Shown here: piece by piece, positions 1 through 13,000 of the stretch
Numbering within the stretch: position 1 is the stretch's first letter
Layout of the letters: the number at the start of each line of letters is the position of its first letter
Source: Bedellia somnulentella
Lineage: Eukaryota > Arthropoda > Insecta > Lepidoptera > Bedelliidae
NCBI GenBank assembly: GCA_963576735.1
Contig: OY755191.1
Span: 9,205,608-9,269,607, forward strand
Reading direction: 5' to 3'
Length of the DNA stretch: 64,000 nt
Position numbers and translations under genes: made by a program
Notes under the pieces: generated by a model
The model's database searches: none
What the model was told of the DNA's origin: nothing
Seen by the model: the letters and a program-made list of their open reading frames with translations, nothing else

Positions 1-166
1 AAAACAATATTAGAAATAACCATAAAATGTCAAGCGTCTAAAAGACAATTGATAACAAAGTACCAATAAATAATACGAATATATATTTTTCTAAAATAAC
101 TGTATATACAACAGATTGAGTGAGTGTAGGCTACAACAATATTCATGCTTCAAGTTAAATATGCGT

Positions 167-3100
167 TTAGACAATTTCTAATCTCTTCATTTCTTTGAAG
201 AGTTCTTGTCCCATTTTGGCTGGTGACCTTGTGACTATGACATTGGCCTTTTCTAAGGCTTTGATTTTGTCCATAGCACCTCCTTTGCCTCCTGAAATGA
301 TGGCTCCAGCATGACCCATCCGCCTTCCAGGGGGTGCGGTCAGACCCGCGATGAATGACACCACTGGCTTGGCTTTTTGACCCTGAAAATATGGAATTTG
401 GAGGTCACAATTGTGGTTCAAATGTTTAAACGTTGCAAACAACATGAATCAACAATGTTTATAATGGATGTGATCATTAAAATATATTTATATCTGCTGT
501 TAAGTATGATTGAGATTTAAAACAATCTAATTAATACATCATTATATTATAGATGATTGATGTCTTACTTGATTTACTATATTGTATGGGCGAGGACAAA
601 AATAATGTGTAGTTTACAAGTAAAATAAAGAAAAACTTGCTAATAGGTCTGGTTCATGATTTATCATGTATTGGTACTGCTTATTCACAATGATACTATG
701 AAAATAAACTGGTATTACATTCCAAACCAAATTAAAAACAGGGATTTAATTACAACAATCAAATAATGAAATTAAATAAATGATGATAAAAAAGATTTTA
801 AAAACCTGTCATATTGGAATATTTACCCTGGTCTGTAGAAGAAAATAATCAATTCATTTTTTTGTACATAATCTTTATAACGAATACGACATTTAAGAAT
901 AGCTTTCTTTTAATTGTTTTTTAACTCCTAGGAGACAAGAAATATAAAATAAACTTTAACATTTAAAAAACAAATATGACTTACAAAAATATGTCCCAAT
1001 CATTGCATACTATAACTATATGCATGAAAAGGCTAGTATTATTTAAGTTGCTGCATTTGAATGAAAACTTTTAATTCTGTATTGCCACTATGCACATTAT
1101 AGCCTATGCACACTATTTAAAGCACATTATATAAAAAAACCGTTAAATTTGTGCTTACAAATTCATATAACCTTATAAGACTTCATCATCATCCAATAGG
1201 CATAAACTGTTGCATATAAGCCTCCCTAAAGATTTCTACAACAGCTGGTCCTGTGCTGCCCTCATCCCCCCACTCTTACCAAGTCATCAACTCAATTTAC
1301 AACTTTGTCAAAAAACTTTTTGGAAAACAATATTGGAGTTTAAAATCATCAAGCTTACCGTGTTGTACTGAGTCAGGTACTCTGAAGCGAGTTCCTCAGC
1401 ATTTCCTCCGATTTCACCGATGAGGATGATTCCCTTAGTCTCTGGGTCTTTGAGGAATACTTCCAGACAGTCAATGAAGTCGGTTCCGTTGAAGGGATCT
1501 CCACCGATACCCACACACAGAGTTTGGCCGAGGCCTACCTGGAATCAGAAATAGAAAAATATTTAAAGATACATTGTTAAGAAAATTTACAATATTTTAG
1601 GGGTATCAATATTATCAGGCTAAGAATCCAACTGAGCTGTTCAGAATATACTATAGGAAAGTCGGCTTCATTATTGAGCACAGAAAAAATTGCTCACTGT
1701 TATAAATGTCTACAAGAGCCGAAAAATTTGATTTATGGATTTTTAGGCGATGCGGTTGGAGACTCATCACTAAAAACCTTTATTTTTACCATATTTTCCC
1801 TACTCAACTTCCAAAAGTGGCTGAGGAATTTCTAATTCCTTAGCTCTGGCTACCCCTTCTAGAGAAATATAGCCGTGAGTATTTGTATGTATGTAAGAGC
1901 CGAAAAAACTTTAAAATTGAGTGACATTGCAGTACTTTTCTTTCTTAACATGTTTCTAATGTGCTCGTTAGTAAGCATGGTGGTTACGGAGGTTCTAATT
2001 ACATGAAGTGCTCATTAGTTAGCATGGTGACTAGGGTGGGATTTGATACCTTGCGTAGTTTTTCAGTACCACAACGGTAAACAAATATGGGCTAAATTAA
2101 ATACTAAGTCATAGTAAATTCATTTTCTATAAAGTAGTCCTATCAATAAATTCAGAAAAGTCATAAAAAAACATTGGCGACTTAGTGGCGCATCAGTAGG
2201 TGTAATTTAGACTCTTACCAAGTCACTAGTGATTTGTAAGATGGTTAAGGGTGAGGCAAAACAAAGTCGGAAAACCTATAAATCTGAATACAAAGTTGTG
2301 TCAATACAAAACGGCAATATGGCGTCCCAAATACAATGGGATTAATACTATCGTTAATAATTCGTACGAGTACAATCGCTATAAAAATTGGGATTTTAAC
2401 TAACACTTCGGCAAAAATGTAAATTTAAAATACAACTCTTTTGCCAAATGGGCAAACCACACTGCGTATAAAATAATAATTATTGATACTTAAATTTTCG
2501 AAAGCTATAAAAATGGATACCTTTTTCTCGACTTTTGAGCGACGCCTTGTCCCTTATTTTTACATGATAGACTTAGTGAGTCACAGCGAGCTGATGGAGA
2601 GTAGCACGCAGGGCCGGTCGTTGTGGGTCGTTTGAGGAGGCCTATATTTGTAGGCGTCTACTTTCTGATATAAAGGTGATACTTACCTACCTAAATCTAT
2701 GGTATAATCCAAAAAGGTATCGCTAAAGCTTTGCAATCAAGAATGTCTCAGCCTAAAACTACGCTATAATCTAAGAAGGTATAGCCAGAGCTTTGCAATC
2801 AAGAAAGTCTCAGCTACTTACACACCCCCGTACACGCACGGAACTGAAGAAATACGAATGTTTGAATACGTAGTGCAGTAGTCTCATGACAAGCCTCATA
2901 GGTGAGAGTCCCGGGATGCGAAACAACCAAATACACCCCTCCTTATGAACGGCCACTCGTATGATACTTAGTATACTGAGAAGAGGATTGCATACCTAAC
3001 TAACCCACGCTTTAGTTCTAAAAGATATAGCCAGAGCTATGCGACCAAGAATATGTTAGCCACACATACACCCTCGCACACCCGCGGACGGGAGAAATAT

Positions 3101-6100
3101 GAAAGTTTCATAGATACCACACGGAACTTGATGACGATATTAAAAACCACATACTTCAGTCCCGGAGCGCGAGACAACCCCATGACGATAAAAAAAAGGA
3201 CTTCAGTAGTCTGATGACACGCCTCATAGGTAAGTGTCCCAAGAGCGAGATAACCCCAATGCACCCCTTCTTATGAACGGCCGCCGGCATGATGCCGATC
3301 TTGCACTTCTCAGGAGCGATGATGCCTGGGCAGTTGGGGCCGACCAATCTTGACTTGTTTTGTCGGAGCAAAGCGTGTTTTACCAGGGCTTTAAAGGGCT
3401 ATATTTGGGTCTACTGGACTACGAATTCTTACCAACCTGAACCAACGCCATAATCCAAGAATGTATAGCAAGAGCTTTGCCGTCAAGAGCTTCTCAGCCA
3501 CTTTAAGAATTCTTGGGATAAAAGGTGGTTTAAAATAGGATCATTTGTGAAGGATATCGCTGAGCCACTATCATTCTTAAGAATTCTTGGGGTATAAATA
3601 TGGTTTAGTAAAGGATTATTTATTATAGATATCTTAACGCGTCAGCAAACTATTCACAAAAATCCTGGAGAAAAAGAAATGGGAATTTTGAAATTAATAA
3701 TACCATGGACACCACGCGGCAAATTTATGATTCAATGACGATATAAGGACACATACTTCAGTAGTCTGATGACAAGCCTCATAGGTGAGTGTCCCAGAGC
3801 GCGAGACAACCCCAATGCACCCCTTCTTATGAACGGCTGCCGGCATGATGCCGATCTTGCACTTCTCAGGAGCGATGATGCCTGGGCAGTTGGGGCCGAC
3901 CAATCTTGACTTGTTTTGTCGGAGCAAAGCGTGTTTTACTCGGACCATGTCCTAGAAGATAATAGAAAAACTTGTAAGCACACACTAAAACACAAGTTGC
4001 TTAATAATAAAAGAAAACAGTTTTACAAAGAGGTATAATTAATAATGTGTATTTTTTAGAGTATGTATAAAAAGTGTTGTAAAAGTAAAATCATTCAAAG
4101 GTTTTCCATTTTAAATAATATTTTATTTTATTATGTTTGGGATGCTCACAGCTATAGTTCAACATATTTACTAAATACATAATTAAACATGTGTAAACAC
4201 ATTGTAAAAAATGTGTTCAACAAATAACTAATGAATGCTAATAACTTGGCTGGCTAATGCTGGCTTAACTTGTGTGTGTGTAAAATCAAATACTGAGCTT
4301 ATTTTACTATGCTAAGTATATAAATAAAATGCTCAATTATGCAAATAAATAATGGAGACCAAGTAATTTAACTAACTGTTTTAATAATCAATATTTTAAC
4401 TTACATGTTGTGGAACACCTTCAGTAATACACACAATCAATGGAACCTCAGCCTCAACAGCTTCCAAGATGGCATCGGCAGCACCAGGTGGTGGTACATA
4501 TATCACCGAAGCCTGAGCACCAGTTGCTGCCATGGCTTCCTTCACAGTCTTGAACACTGGCTTCCCGAGATGCTCTGTGCCAGCTTTTTTGGGAGAAATT
4601 CCACCCACAATATTGGTCCCATACTCCAAAGCCTGTTGGCTATGGAAGGTTCCTTGCTTACCAGTGAAGCCCTGGACTAGCACCTTGGTTTCTGATGTGA
4701 GAATAAGGTTTTTTCTAGTGTCATGGTATGGGATTGATGACTGGTATCTTATATTGCTGAGCCGTAGGCCATCTGTTGAAATAAGGCATTGTTATAATTA
4801 TTTATCACCATATTCATTCAGAGCCTTGCCAGTGTTTGAAAGTTTGCACTTGTATACAACTTAATAATTATTACATACATACATACATATTCTCACGGCT
4901 ATAAATCCCTAGAAGGGGTAGCCAGAGCTAAGGAATTAGAAATTCCTCAGCCACTTTTGGAAGTTGAGTGGGGGAAAGATGGTAATATAAAGATTTTTGG
5001 TCATGGGTCTCCAACCGCTTCGCCCAAAAATCCAATAAAAAGCCCCAATACCCTTAGTCGCCTCTTACGACACCCGTGGGTAGAAAGAGGTAGCGACATT
5101 CTAAGCCGGCACTACACGGCAATAAATAATTATATATAATAATAATATAATTTATTTATTTAATAAAGTAACATAGACTCATTATGTTAGTAGTACTTAT
5201 TTTTAAGATGTTAGTAGGTCTACAAAAAATAATAATAAACGGCAAATAATTATTAATATTAGGATTTAACATTTTCCTACTTCTAATTTAGTATCATTAA
5301 AATATACCAATTTATTTCAATGCACCCAACCAATCACCATAGGCCTAATACATTTAAAGATTTCCTACTTTCCTTTCAAAAATCTATATATATTAAACTA
5401 CAAGAATTACTTTAAATTTTGACAAAAATATATGCATTTTCAATGTAGAAAATATTTTTAAAAATGCAGGAAGGTGAAGTGTGAAGAATAAAACAGCATG
5501 TGTGAGACTAATGCCGAATATCAAGGAAGCAAGAAAAGTGGCTGGAGATAGTATTTCTACCCCAATGGAAGTCAAGGGTGAGTATAATTATTTAAGTAAG
5601 GTTTGAATATTTGATATTAGTAAGTGGAGTAGAATAGTAAAAAGCTTATCAGTCATGATAATGTTTTCGGGATACTTGAACAATCATCAATATATTGCCT
5701 AAGAACCCTTTTGATCATCATCCCCATTTTATTTTCCTCATTACATCAAGAGGCGATATTAACCAGTCTCAGATTATCACCTTCCATCATAAAACAAAGG
5801 TTTTCAGAGTACTAAGACTAATTAAATTCTCCAAGAGAAGACAATAACCTATTAAATGATAAGAATTGTTTACAAACTCATACTTAACAAACTACAAGAT
5901 CAAAGTTCAATTGTATGCAAGAGAGTTATTAGTGTTCAAATTATCCTAACAGAAACAGTAAACAGGAATGGCCTTGGAATCCAATAAACCTACGTACCAC
6001 AACTCAATACGATTTACTTGGGATATTCGTGCAGTGAAACTGAACAATGTATGACCTTAGAAAAGACAGAAAGAACTCCGAAATTCGTATTCATAGTGGA

Positions 6101-6396
6101 AGATATTTTTAGACGAAGGTCTCGGTGAATCAATGCATTAATAACTTGGGTTTTTACTAGCCAACCAATGTACAATCAGATGTCTTAGCTAAACGTTCAT
6201 CAGATACATAAACTTAAAAATCACGATTGATAGCTGTGATATAATAACCATGACAGTATTACAGCATTAGGGTATCCAAATTATTGAATACCAAATTTAT
6301 GGGTAAATAGGATATGATACAAGTGTAGAAAATGAATAGTAAAATCTGTGCATCATTACCTTTAACACGGGATAAAATCCTAACCGACACAGCCAT
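167..6396 (-). CDS. SUCLG1: Succinyl-CoA ligase [ADP/GDP-forming] alpha subunit, mitochondrial
   Basis: TCA-cycle enzyme of the mitochondrial matrix. The alpha subunit binds CoA and carries the phosphohistidine during substrate-level phosphorylation, and works with an ATP- or GTP-type beta subunit. Minus-strand exons: 6396-6360 (proposed), 4691-4405, 3951-3757, 1538-1359, 382-167. All have AG/GT borders, and phases fit to a 304-residue model ending in TAA at 167-169. Visible motifs are [12 protein letters not shown] (CoA-binding start), [27 protein letters not shown], and [10 protein letters not shown] holding the active-site His (about residue 257). Exon 1 encodes [12 protein letters not shown], a plausible start of a mitochondrial targeting peptide, but joining it directly to exon 2 gives a protein about 20 residues shorter than I expect for the fly enzyme. 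A short exon may be missing between 4692 and 6359. Odd: PAAVHKKG replaces the usual GHIHK-type motif. Identity is secure; exon 1 is inferred. Confidence 0.93.
1727..1894 (+). mobile_element. SINE-A copy, 5'-truncated, with target-site duplication
   Basis: Carries the 3' two-thirds of the SINE-A repeat and ends in GCCGTGAGTATTTGTATG. It is flanked by a perfect 13-bp direct repeat AAGAGCCGAAAAA (1714-1726 and 1895-1907), as expected for target-primed insertion of a 5'-truncated retroelement. Confidence 0.85.
2585..2695 (+). mobile_element. Decayed LINE-like fragment
   Basis: A GC-richer patch including GAGGAGGCCTATATTTG resembles a degenerate LINE 3' end common in Lepidoptera. Recognised from memory of the motif only; no reading frame is preserved. 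Confidence 0.3.
2880..3385 (-). pseudogene. Duplicated copies of SUCLG1 exon 3 inside intron 3
   Basis: The stretch 3204-3385 repeats most of SUCLG1 exon 3 (3757-3951) almost base for base, including the GPNCPG and KIGIMPAAV codons, but small indels near 3235-3250 break the frame. Shorter, more decayed pieces of the same exon lie at 2880-2965 and about 3145-3185. All lie downstream of the true exon in the direction of transcription. They are probably non-coding relics of local duplication. Confidence 0.8.
4873..5121 (-). mobile_element. SINE-A, full length
   Basis: Complete minus-strand copy from the head (GCCGTGTAGTGCCGG at its right end) to the tail (CGTGAGAATATGTATG at its left end). It sits in SUCLG1 intron 1, with an AATAATTAT direct repeat visible on both sides. 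Confidence 0.85.
5460..5592 (+). mobile_element. Decayed 3' end of the RTE-like LINE
   Basis: Matches the last codons of the RTE open frame (reading roughly [10 protein letters not shown]) and the terminal CTACCCCAATGG plus GTGAGTATA tail, with many changes. Confidence 0.7.
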
Positions 6397-7068
6397 TCTT
6401 TTATTTTAAGAAGACGGTAAATTACTATACTATTTTCTACAGGGAGCCATGAAAATTTCTGAATTTGACATTGACTGGACAATCTTAATTGAAACTTCAC
6501 GTGACATTGACACTGTCATTAGAAATTGTATTTTTATTACATAACATTACGGATCTGGATATCAGTTCTTCTTAATAATGTTTCATTCATGGTGGTTCAG
6601 CAGTACCAAATTGAACTAGCTTAAACTTACTGACTGTTCTTGCTTTTCTGTCTCTATTTAGTTTACAGAGTATAATATGATGCCAGTGTACTTCACAGTA
6701 GCTGCTTGTCAAAGTATTTATGACATCTCCTACTGATAATGTCAACGCGGTCTGTTGAGAAATGGTTGAGAATTATTCAAAATTCCTAATCTGTGGTGTG
6801 TATCAGAGAGTAAACAAAATCTAATGACACAAAAATATGTATTTATTGACGTGGAGTTCTCAATAGCGAACTTATTTTTTTGCGAAAGGAATTGATAAAT
6901 AGTGTTTTAGAAGTGTTAACATTTAATTTGATTTTATAACTATACTCTATCGTATACATAGACTTATCATAATCACGCAAATAAAATTCTGCAAGGAAAA
7001 CCAAGCAGAATAAACAAATTTGTAAAAATACCATTTGTTTACATACAGAGTTTCTTCAAATTTAAAAA
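6397..7068. promoter_or_regulatory. Shared divergent promoter region of SUCLG1 and GMPPB
   Basis: About 670 bp separates the proposed SUCLG1 start (6396, minus) from the GMPPB start (7069, plus). No repeat of the families seen elsewhere was recognised in it. A palindromic E-box (CACGTG) lies at 6498-6503, about 100 bp upstream of the SUCLG1 start codon. No convincing TATA box was seen. That this is a bidirectional promoter is inferred from the layout. Confidence 0.5.
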
Positions 7069-10000
7069 ATGTGTGGAACTGATAAGAAGTTGGGAGAAAT
7101 AAGAGCTCTAATCCTTGTTGGTGGTTATGGGACACGACTTCGGCCTTTAACGCTAAGTAGGCCTAAGCCATTGGTGGAATTTGCTAATAAACCTATTTTA
7201 TTACATCAAATTGAAGCTTTAGTAGAAGCCGGTGTTACCCAGGTATATAAACACTTTACAATTTATTTAAACAATTTAGACCTACAATTATTTTGAAAAA
7301 AAAACATATAAACTCGACATTACATTAATTGTTTAGTTTGAATATGTAACCATTATTTTCTCAACTATTTTATTATTGCTATAAAGTTCATTGGATGTCT
7401 GGAAACACATAGTGGGCTTTACTTAATTAAGATTCCAGTCTCCCACAAAACCATCATTTGTTTATGTTATTACAATTTGTGGTAAGAAAGTAAAATTATT
7501 TATTTACGCAGGTCATATTGGCTGTTTCCTATAGAGCAGAGGATATGGAAAAAGAATTAACTCAACAAGTTTCAAAGTTAGGAGTCTCATTAACTTTCTC
7601 ACATGAGACAGAGCCGTTAGGCACTGCAGGACCCTTGGCTTTAGCCAAAGAAATACTAAGTGCCAGTCCAGAACCTTTCTTTGTGTTGAACTCTGATGTG
7701 ATATGTGATTTTCCTTTTAAAGAGCTGGCCAAATATCATAGGAGTCATGGGAAGGTGAGTGTTTAATGTATAGAATGTATTGAATGGTATATTTAAATAA
7801 ATCTGTACATTTTACAATATTTTAAGCACTGTGTGGTGTAAGCCCTGACTAGCAATAAATTATTTCTTCTGCAAGACTAAGCTGAGGATATTTTATATAG
7901 GAATATAGAGTACTAATGAATAGAAAAGAAAGCTCTTTATTGTACATCACAGTTAAAACATTTTACATAGATAATGGTCTTAAGTAGAAGTACAATTGGC
8001 TGTCTTATTGCTTAAAGCTATCTTTTCCAGGCAACCTTTAAATGTATACCAAACTTATACATCATACACAATGACAAAGTGATTAGAACTAGTCCCTGCC
8101 TACTCTAGTGGGTGCTAATGGCGGGAGTATATGATTGTATGTTTGAATACATACATACATTCAAGAAAAGTGAAAAGTTTCTACCTGAGGCAATGGCTGA
8201 CATGCAGGAACCTTTATCCTGCTAGGTTGAAAAAAAATTTTTTGTAAGTTTTATTGATTTTTATGCAACATAGTGCTTCTATATACTTGATTTATTTGTT
8301 GTAGGAGGGCACAATTGTGGTAACAAAAGTTGAAGAACCATCAAAATATGGTGTGGTGGTGTATAAAGAAGATGGCAGAATTGAAAGTTTTATTGAAAAA
8401 CCACAAGAGTTTATTTCAAACAAAATTAATGCAGGTAACATTACATTTGTATTATGTAACAAAAGTTAATGAGGACCATCTTTTATGCTAGTTAAAAAAT
8501 ATGCCAGTGAATCTAGCTGGCTAGCCCTGAAGGTTGCATTTTCAATTATAATATAGGTGTATTTGGCCATGGATATTTACATGTTATTTTTAATATAAAA
8601 GCTATGATGTGAACTGTCTGCTTAGAATAGCACTTACCCATTTCGTCCGTTGTGCAATTTAGTTAAGGTAATTGTTTATATAGGTGATAGATTATATGGC
8701 CGTATACCCGTCACTAAATATCCTTTATTTTATACTCTCTGAACTGAATTACCAAACCCTACTGACTCTCGCTCTGGCTACCCCTTTTGTGGCATGTGTA
8801 GATGAGTGTTTATATAGTTATTATTAGGTGGGCAGCCACTGCCACAGTTTCCCGCACTAAGCCAATCCTGACCTGAACAGCCATTGCCTCAGATAGCAAC
8901 TTTTATCTGTGGGAGTTAACTATGTATTAAAAAATACATTCATACCTTTAGCTCCCAGTGGAGAAGGCAGACACTATTTCTAACCACTTTGTGATATGTA
9001 TGATGTTAGGTTTCATTGATACTATATTATTTTGGTTTACAAATAAGTTATGCAAATTCTGAATAATACAAACTTCATGTGATGAAACTTCAATGGTTTA
9101 AGCTATTTTGTAATAGAAAACAGTTATCAGTAAATATATAGTCTATAAATTTACTGATAATTTTTTTGTAAATAAATATATGAATAGTTATTATGAGATC
9201 TTTATAATTGCTGAGTGGTGCACTTATCAATGGCATGTGTGATAATTAGCATTACTTACCATGTTCAATGTTATTAATTTATTAAATAGTGATCATATGT
9301 GATATATATTCCCCCTGTTTCTACTATAATTTTAATAAAGTAACATGAAAGGCTTGTGGCTATTTGTTCATTTACACATGAACCAATCAAGCTTAACATA
9401 TTGATTCAATTAGATGCCCTTATGTCCAAGCAGTAAGAACTATTCTCGCACTCAAATTTCCATCTTCATTAGTCAACGTGAAACAATAGGAATATAGATT
9501 ACAATTTGTATAGTATCGGCTTATAATAGCACAATTTAATAAGTTCGTGGCTATGGATTCGTTGACGCAAAAATCTCGATATTCTCATATTAGAAATCGA
9601 AACTATTAGTATATTTACGAACAAAAGATTAGGTGTGAATATATTGGTGAATATAATAAACAAAGCTAGGGTCTTACAGCGATTGCGTGCTTCATAGAGA
9701 CTAGGAAATTTGGAACAATTGGAGTGAGCATATGTATTGTATTGTAATGTTGGCACTTATAGAGTGACCGTGGGTTTGATTATGTATATTTAGCGACCGC
9801 GATTGTGTCGCAAGTCGCAATATTGCTGCTGTCAAACGTGTCAAATCGCATACAAATTAATGACATTGACAGCGACAATCGTGCAACTTGCGACACAATC
9901 GTCAGTCACAAAAGTTACGTAATCAGGGGGCCTATCAATTAGTTATACCTACGCAGCCCCGGATCTACGATTTTTTCAAACCGGGGCAAGAACTTGATAT

Positions 10001-13000
10001 AGCGCCCCCTCTCGTGAGCGTTTGATTAACACTAAGTGGCATTTTTGGTGGTCGAAAGAATACTCTTTAATAAATTTGTACTCTTTATTATTTATTACTA
10101 ATAACTTTGTCTTTAGTGTGACATCAAATTAAATATAACAACAAAAATTAACAACGCTCCCGATATTCAAGGCATTTTTTAAATCTTTTTGTTCATGAAA
10201 ACCTCATGTGGGGATTATTACTAATAAATAAAAAATAAATAAAGGAAAGAAAAATTTCGACAAATGCGGGAATCGAACCCGCGACCTCGGGTTCGATTCC
10301 CGCATTTGTCGAAATTTTTCTTTCCTTTATTTATTCTTTATTTATTCAAGGCATTTTTTTAATTTTCCTCATCGTTTTTTTTTCGTGCTTTCTTTTCCGC
10401 GAAAGAATCTATTAGCTCATCAAAGTCCGTCTCAAAGGCAGTTTATTTTCAATAGCTAGAATCGTGAGGCCAGATAAACGTTCTTGGCTCATTGTTGAAC
10501 GCATATAGTTTTTAATTATTTTCAGTTTGCTGAAACTTCGCTCACAGCTGGCAGATGTCGTCGGTAATGTGCAGTATAGTCTCAAAGCTATACTAACTTT
10601 AGGAAACGCTTCTTGCAAGTCATTCTTACACAGATGTTGTAACAGGTCGAATGCACTTGATTTTTCATCAATTTCCGTTACTAGGTCTTTGAATATAGAA
10701 AGTTCCTGGCAAAAATCAACTGCATTCAAGTCTTTTGAATATTTTCGAGCTAGATCGGCTCCATGTTTCTGCAGATCATCAGTCGACATATTTAAAAATG
10801 CGTGACCACTGAGGAAGGCGAAATTTTCATCTAGGCTCTTTGTTGTTTCATTTTACTAATTACTCGGACACGCAATCTAAAATAAACTAAACAACGATCG
10901 TCCCTTGGTGTAAAGGGTTATTCGGCTCAGTTCGTGTAGCCTCTAGTGCTACATGTGACATACGGGGTAATCCCCGGCAGTGATACGTACGTTATCAGTA
11001 TTGCCAATTAGTCTAAAACTATACAGAATGTACTAAACTGATTTTGGCGCCCTCTGAAACTGCCGCCCGGGGCAGGTGCCCCGGTTTGCCCCCCCCCTAG
11101 ATCCGGGGCTTTACCTACGTTGTATAATCTATACTAATATTATAAAGCTGAAGAGTTTGTTTGTTTGAACGCTAGGATCTCAGGAACAGTCGAATCAAAT
11201 TAGAAAATTCTTTTTGTGTTGCATTGTCCATTTATTGAGGAAGGCTTTAGGCTATATATCATCACGCTGCAACCAATAGGAGCAAAGAATCAGCGTAAAA
11301 TGTTGCAAAAACGGGGATAATTATTCATATTTTAAGGCTTCCGTTGTGTAAGCTGAGTAAACGGTTTTAGTTACCCAAAAAGTATGTATGAAAGTTTTAT
11401 TCCTCTTAAAACGATCTAAAAAAATGTCCGGAACAATATATGTCTATCTTTTAAGATTGACTCACTATAACCATTTTTATGGTAATCAGATTTGGTCGAA
11501 ATTAATGCATTATTGCCAATTATTTGCCATAATGATTTATTAACATAATATTAATCCTTATCCAAATAAATGTATTGTTAATTAAGAGTATTTAATTGTG
11601 AACAAAATTGTCCTTGACATTACTTAATTTAAATTAACATCGTAGAAGATAATACAATTTTAAAAATACTTAGCAACAAAATTGACACGCGTGCAGAAAG
11701 CGCAAGACAAGACGGACTGAGTGACTCAGAATCAATGCTTAGCCGAAAAATCTATACTTATTTATAAACTTAAAGTTTGTAAAGTGAAAATATTGTAGGG
11801 ACACTATGAGAAAGACCTTTTTTCTCATCGCATGACAGAGACCCTCAACGTTTCAGTTAAATATTTCAGTTTGACGCCGTGAAAGTCTACACTTTTGACA
11901 GTACGAAGTCTGTCTGGTCAGCTAGTTCATGTATAATTTTGCACATTCTATATGTGAAGTTTTGTAAATGGCATTGTGCCTTCTTACTGAGATTTATATG
12001 GTTTGTATTAGTTTGTTAATCATCCGATAAAAATAAAATAACTTTCTTCTATAGGATCACTCAAAAGTACGAAATCAGTTCAAGGCATGCGAAAAGAGGT
12101 GAATCATTTGTATCATATCGTTTACTGTATCTCTTATCACTTTAACGTCAATGATAAGATGACATTACAGAGAAATATAATTGTACTTTATTATGATCTA
12201 AGCATTATTAATTCATATAATATTATTATATGGCAACAGGCATATCTTATCTATTATTACTATAGCTTGCAATGCGCGTTGTTTGGCCCACTTATATTTG
12301 ATTTAATCAGTGCCAATGGGAATTAATAGCATTTGTATATGTTAATGTATGTGTATTTAATATACATACATATACTCACGGCTATAAATACCAAAAAGGA
12401 GAAGCCCAAGCTTCACGATGAGACATATCTCGACAGTTTTTGAATATTGCATGAGGAAGAGATTGTAAAATAAAGGATGGTTAGTGATGACTCCCAATTA
12501 CATCACCCAACAATCACTTAAAGCCCCATAAACCCTAAGTAGCCTCTTACGACACAAGAAATGGATTAGTACTATTCTAAGCCAACACTACACAGCTGTG
12601 CAAATAGTTGTATTTTCAGTCTAATTCTAGTAAGCGCGTTATCATCTAAGTCGTCCTTAACATTTCGCTACCTATAACAATCTACCTTGCACACAACGTT
12701 CCTAACGCACTGCACAACTTTAATGTCTATTGATATGGCCTCACGATGAGTCCATGACGTGCCTCCTATACCTTTCTACGATTATATTGAATAGAAGTGT
12801 TTCTCTATACTTAACAAAGAGGAGATATTTATTTGTGTGATTGCTTGTCTACAATAGTCTTCAAAATAATTGAACCAACTTCCCAAACTTTTTACCAATA
12901 AAAACCTACAACCTCAAAAGTGAACAAAGCAGTTTTTGATATTATGTCATATATAAAAAATAACATAAATACATAATACACATCAATTTGTAATAAGCAC

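Larger units (their letters stand above)
9954..11111 (-). mobile_element. Internally deleted hAT transposon with 8-bp target duplication
   Basis: Flanked by a perfect 8-bp direct repeat TACCTACG (9946-9953 and 11112-11119). The ends are inverted: CAGCCCCGGATCTA on the left and the complement of AGCCCCGGATCTA on the right. An 8-bp duplication and such ends are typical of hAT elements. The final CTG expected on the right has decayed. It keeps only the 3' part of a transposase frame and carries a nested SINE. Confidence 0.88.
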
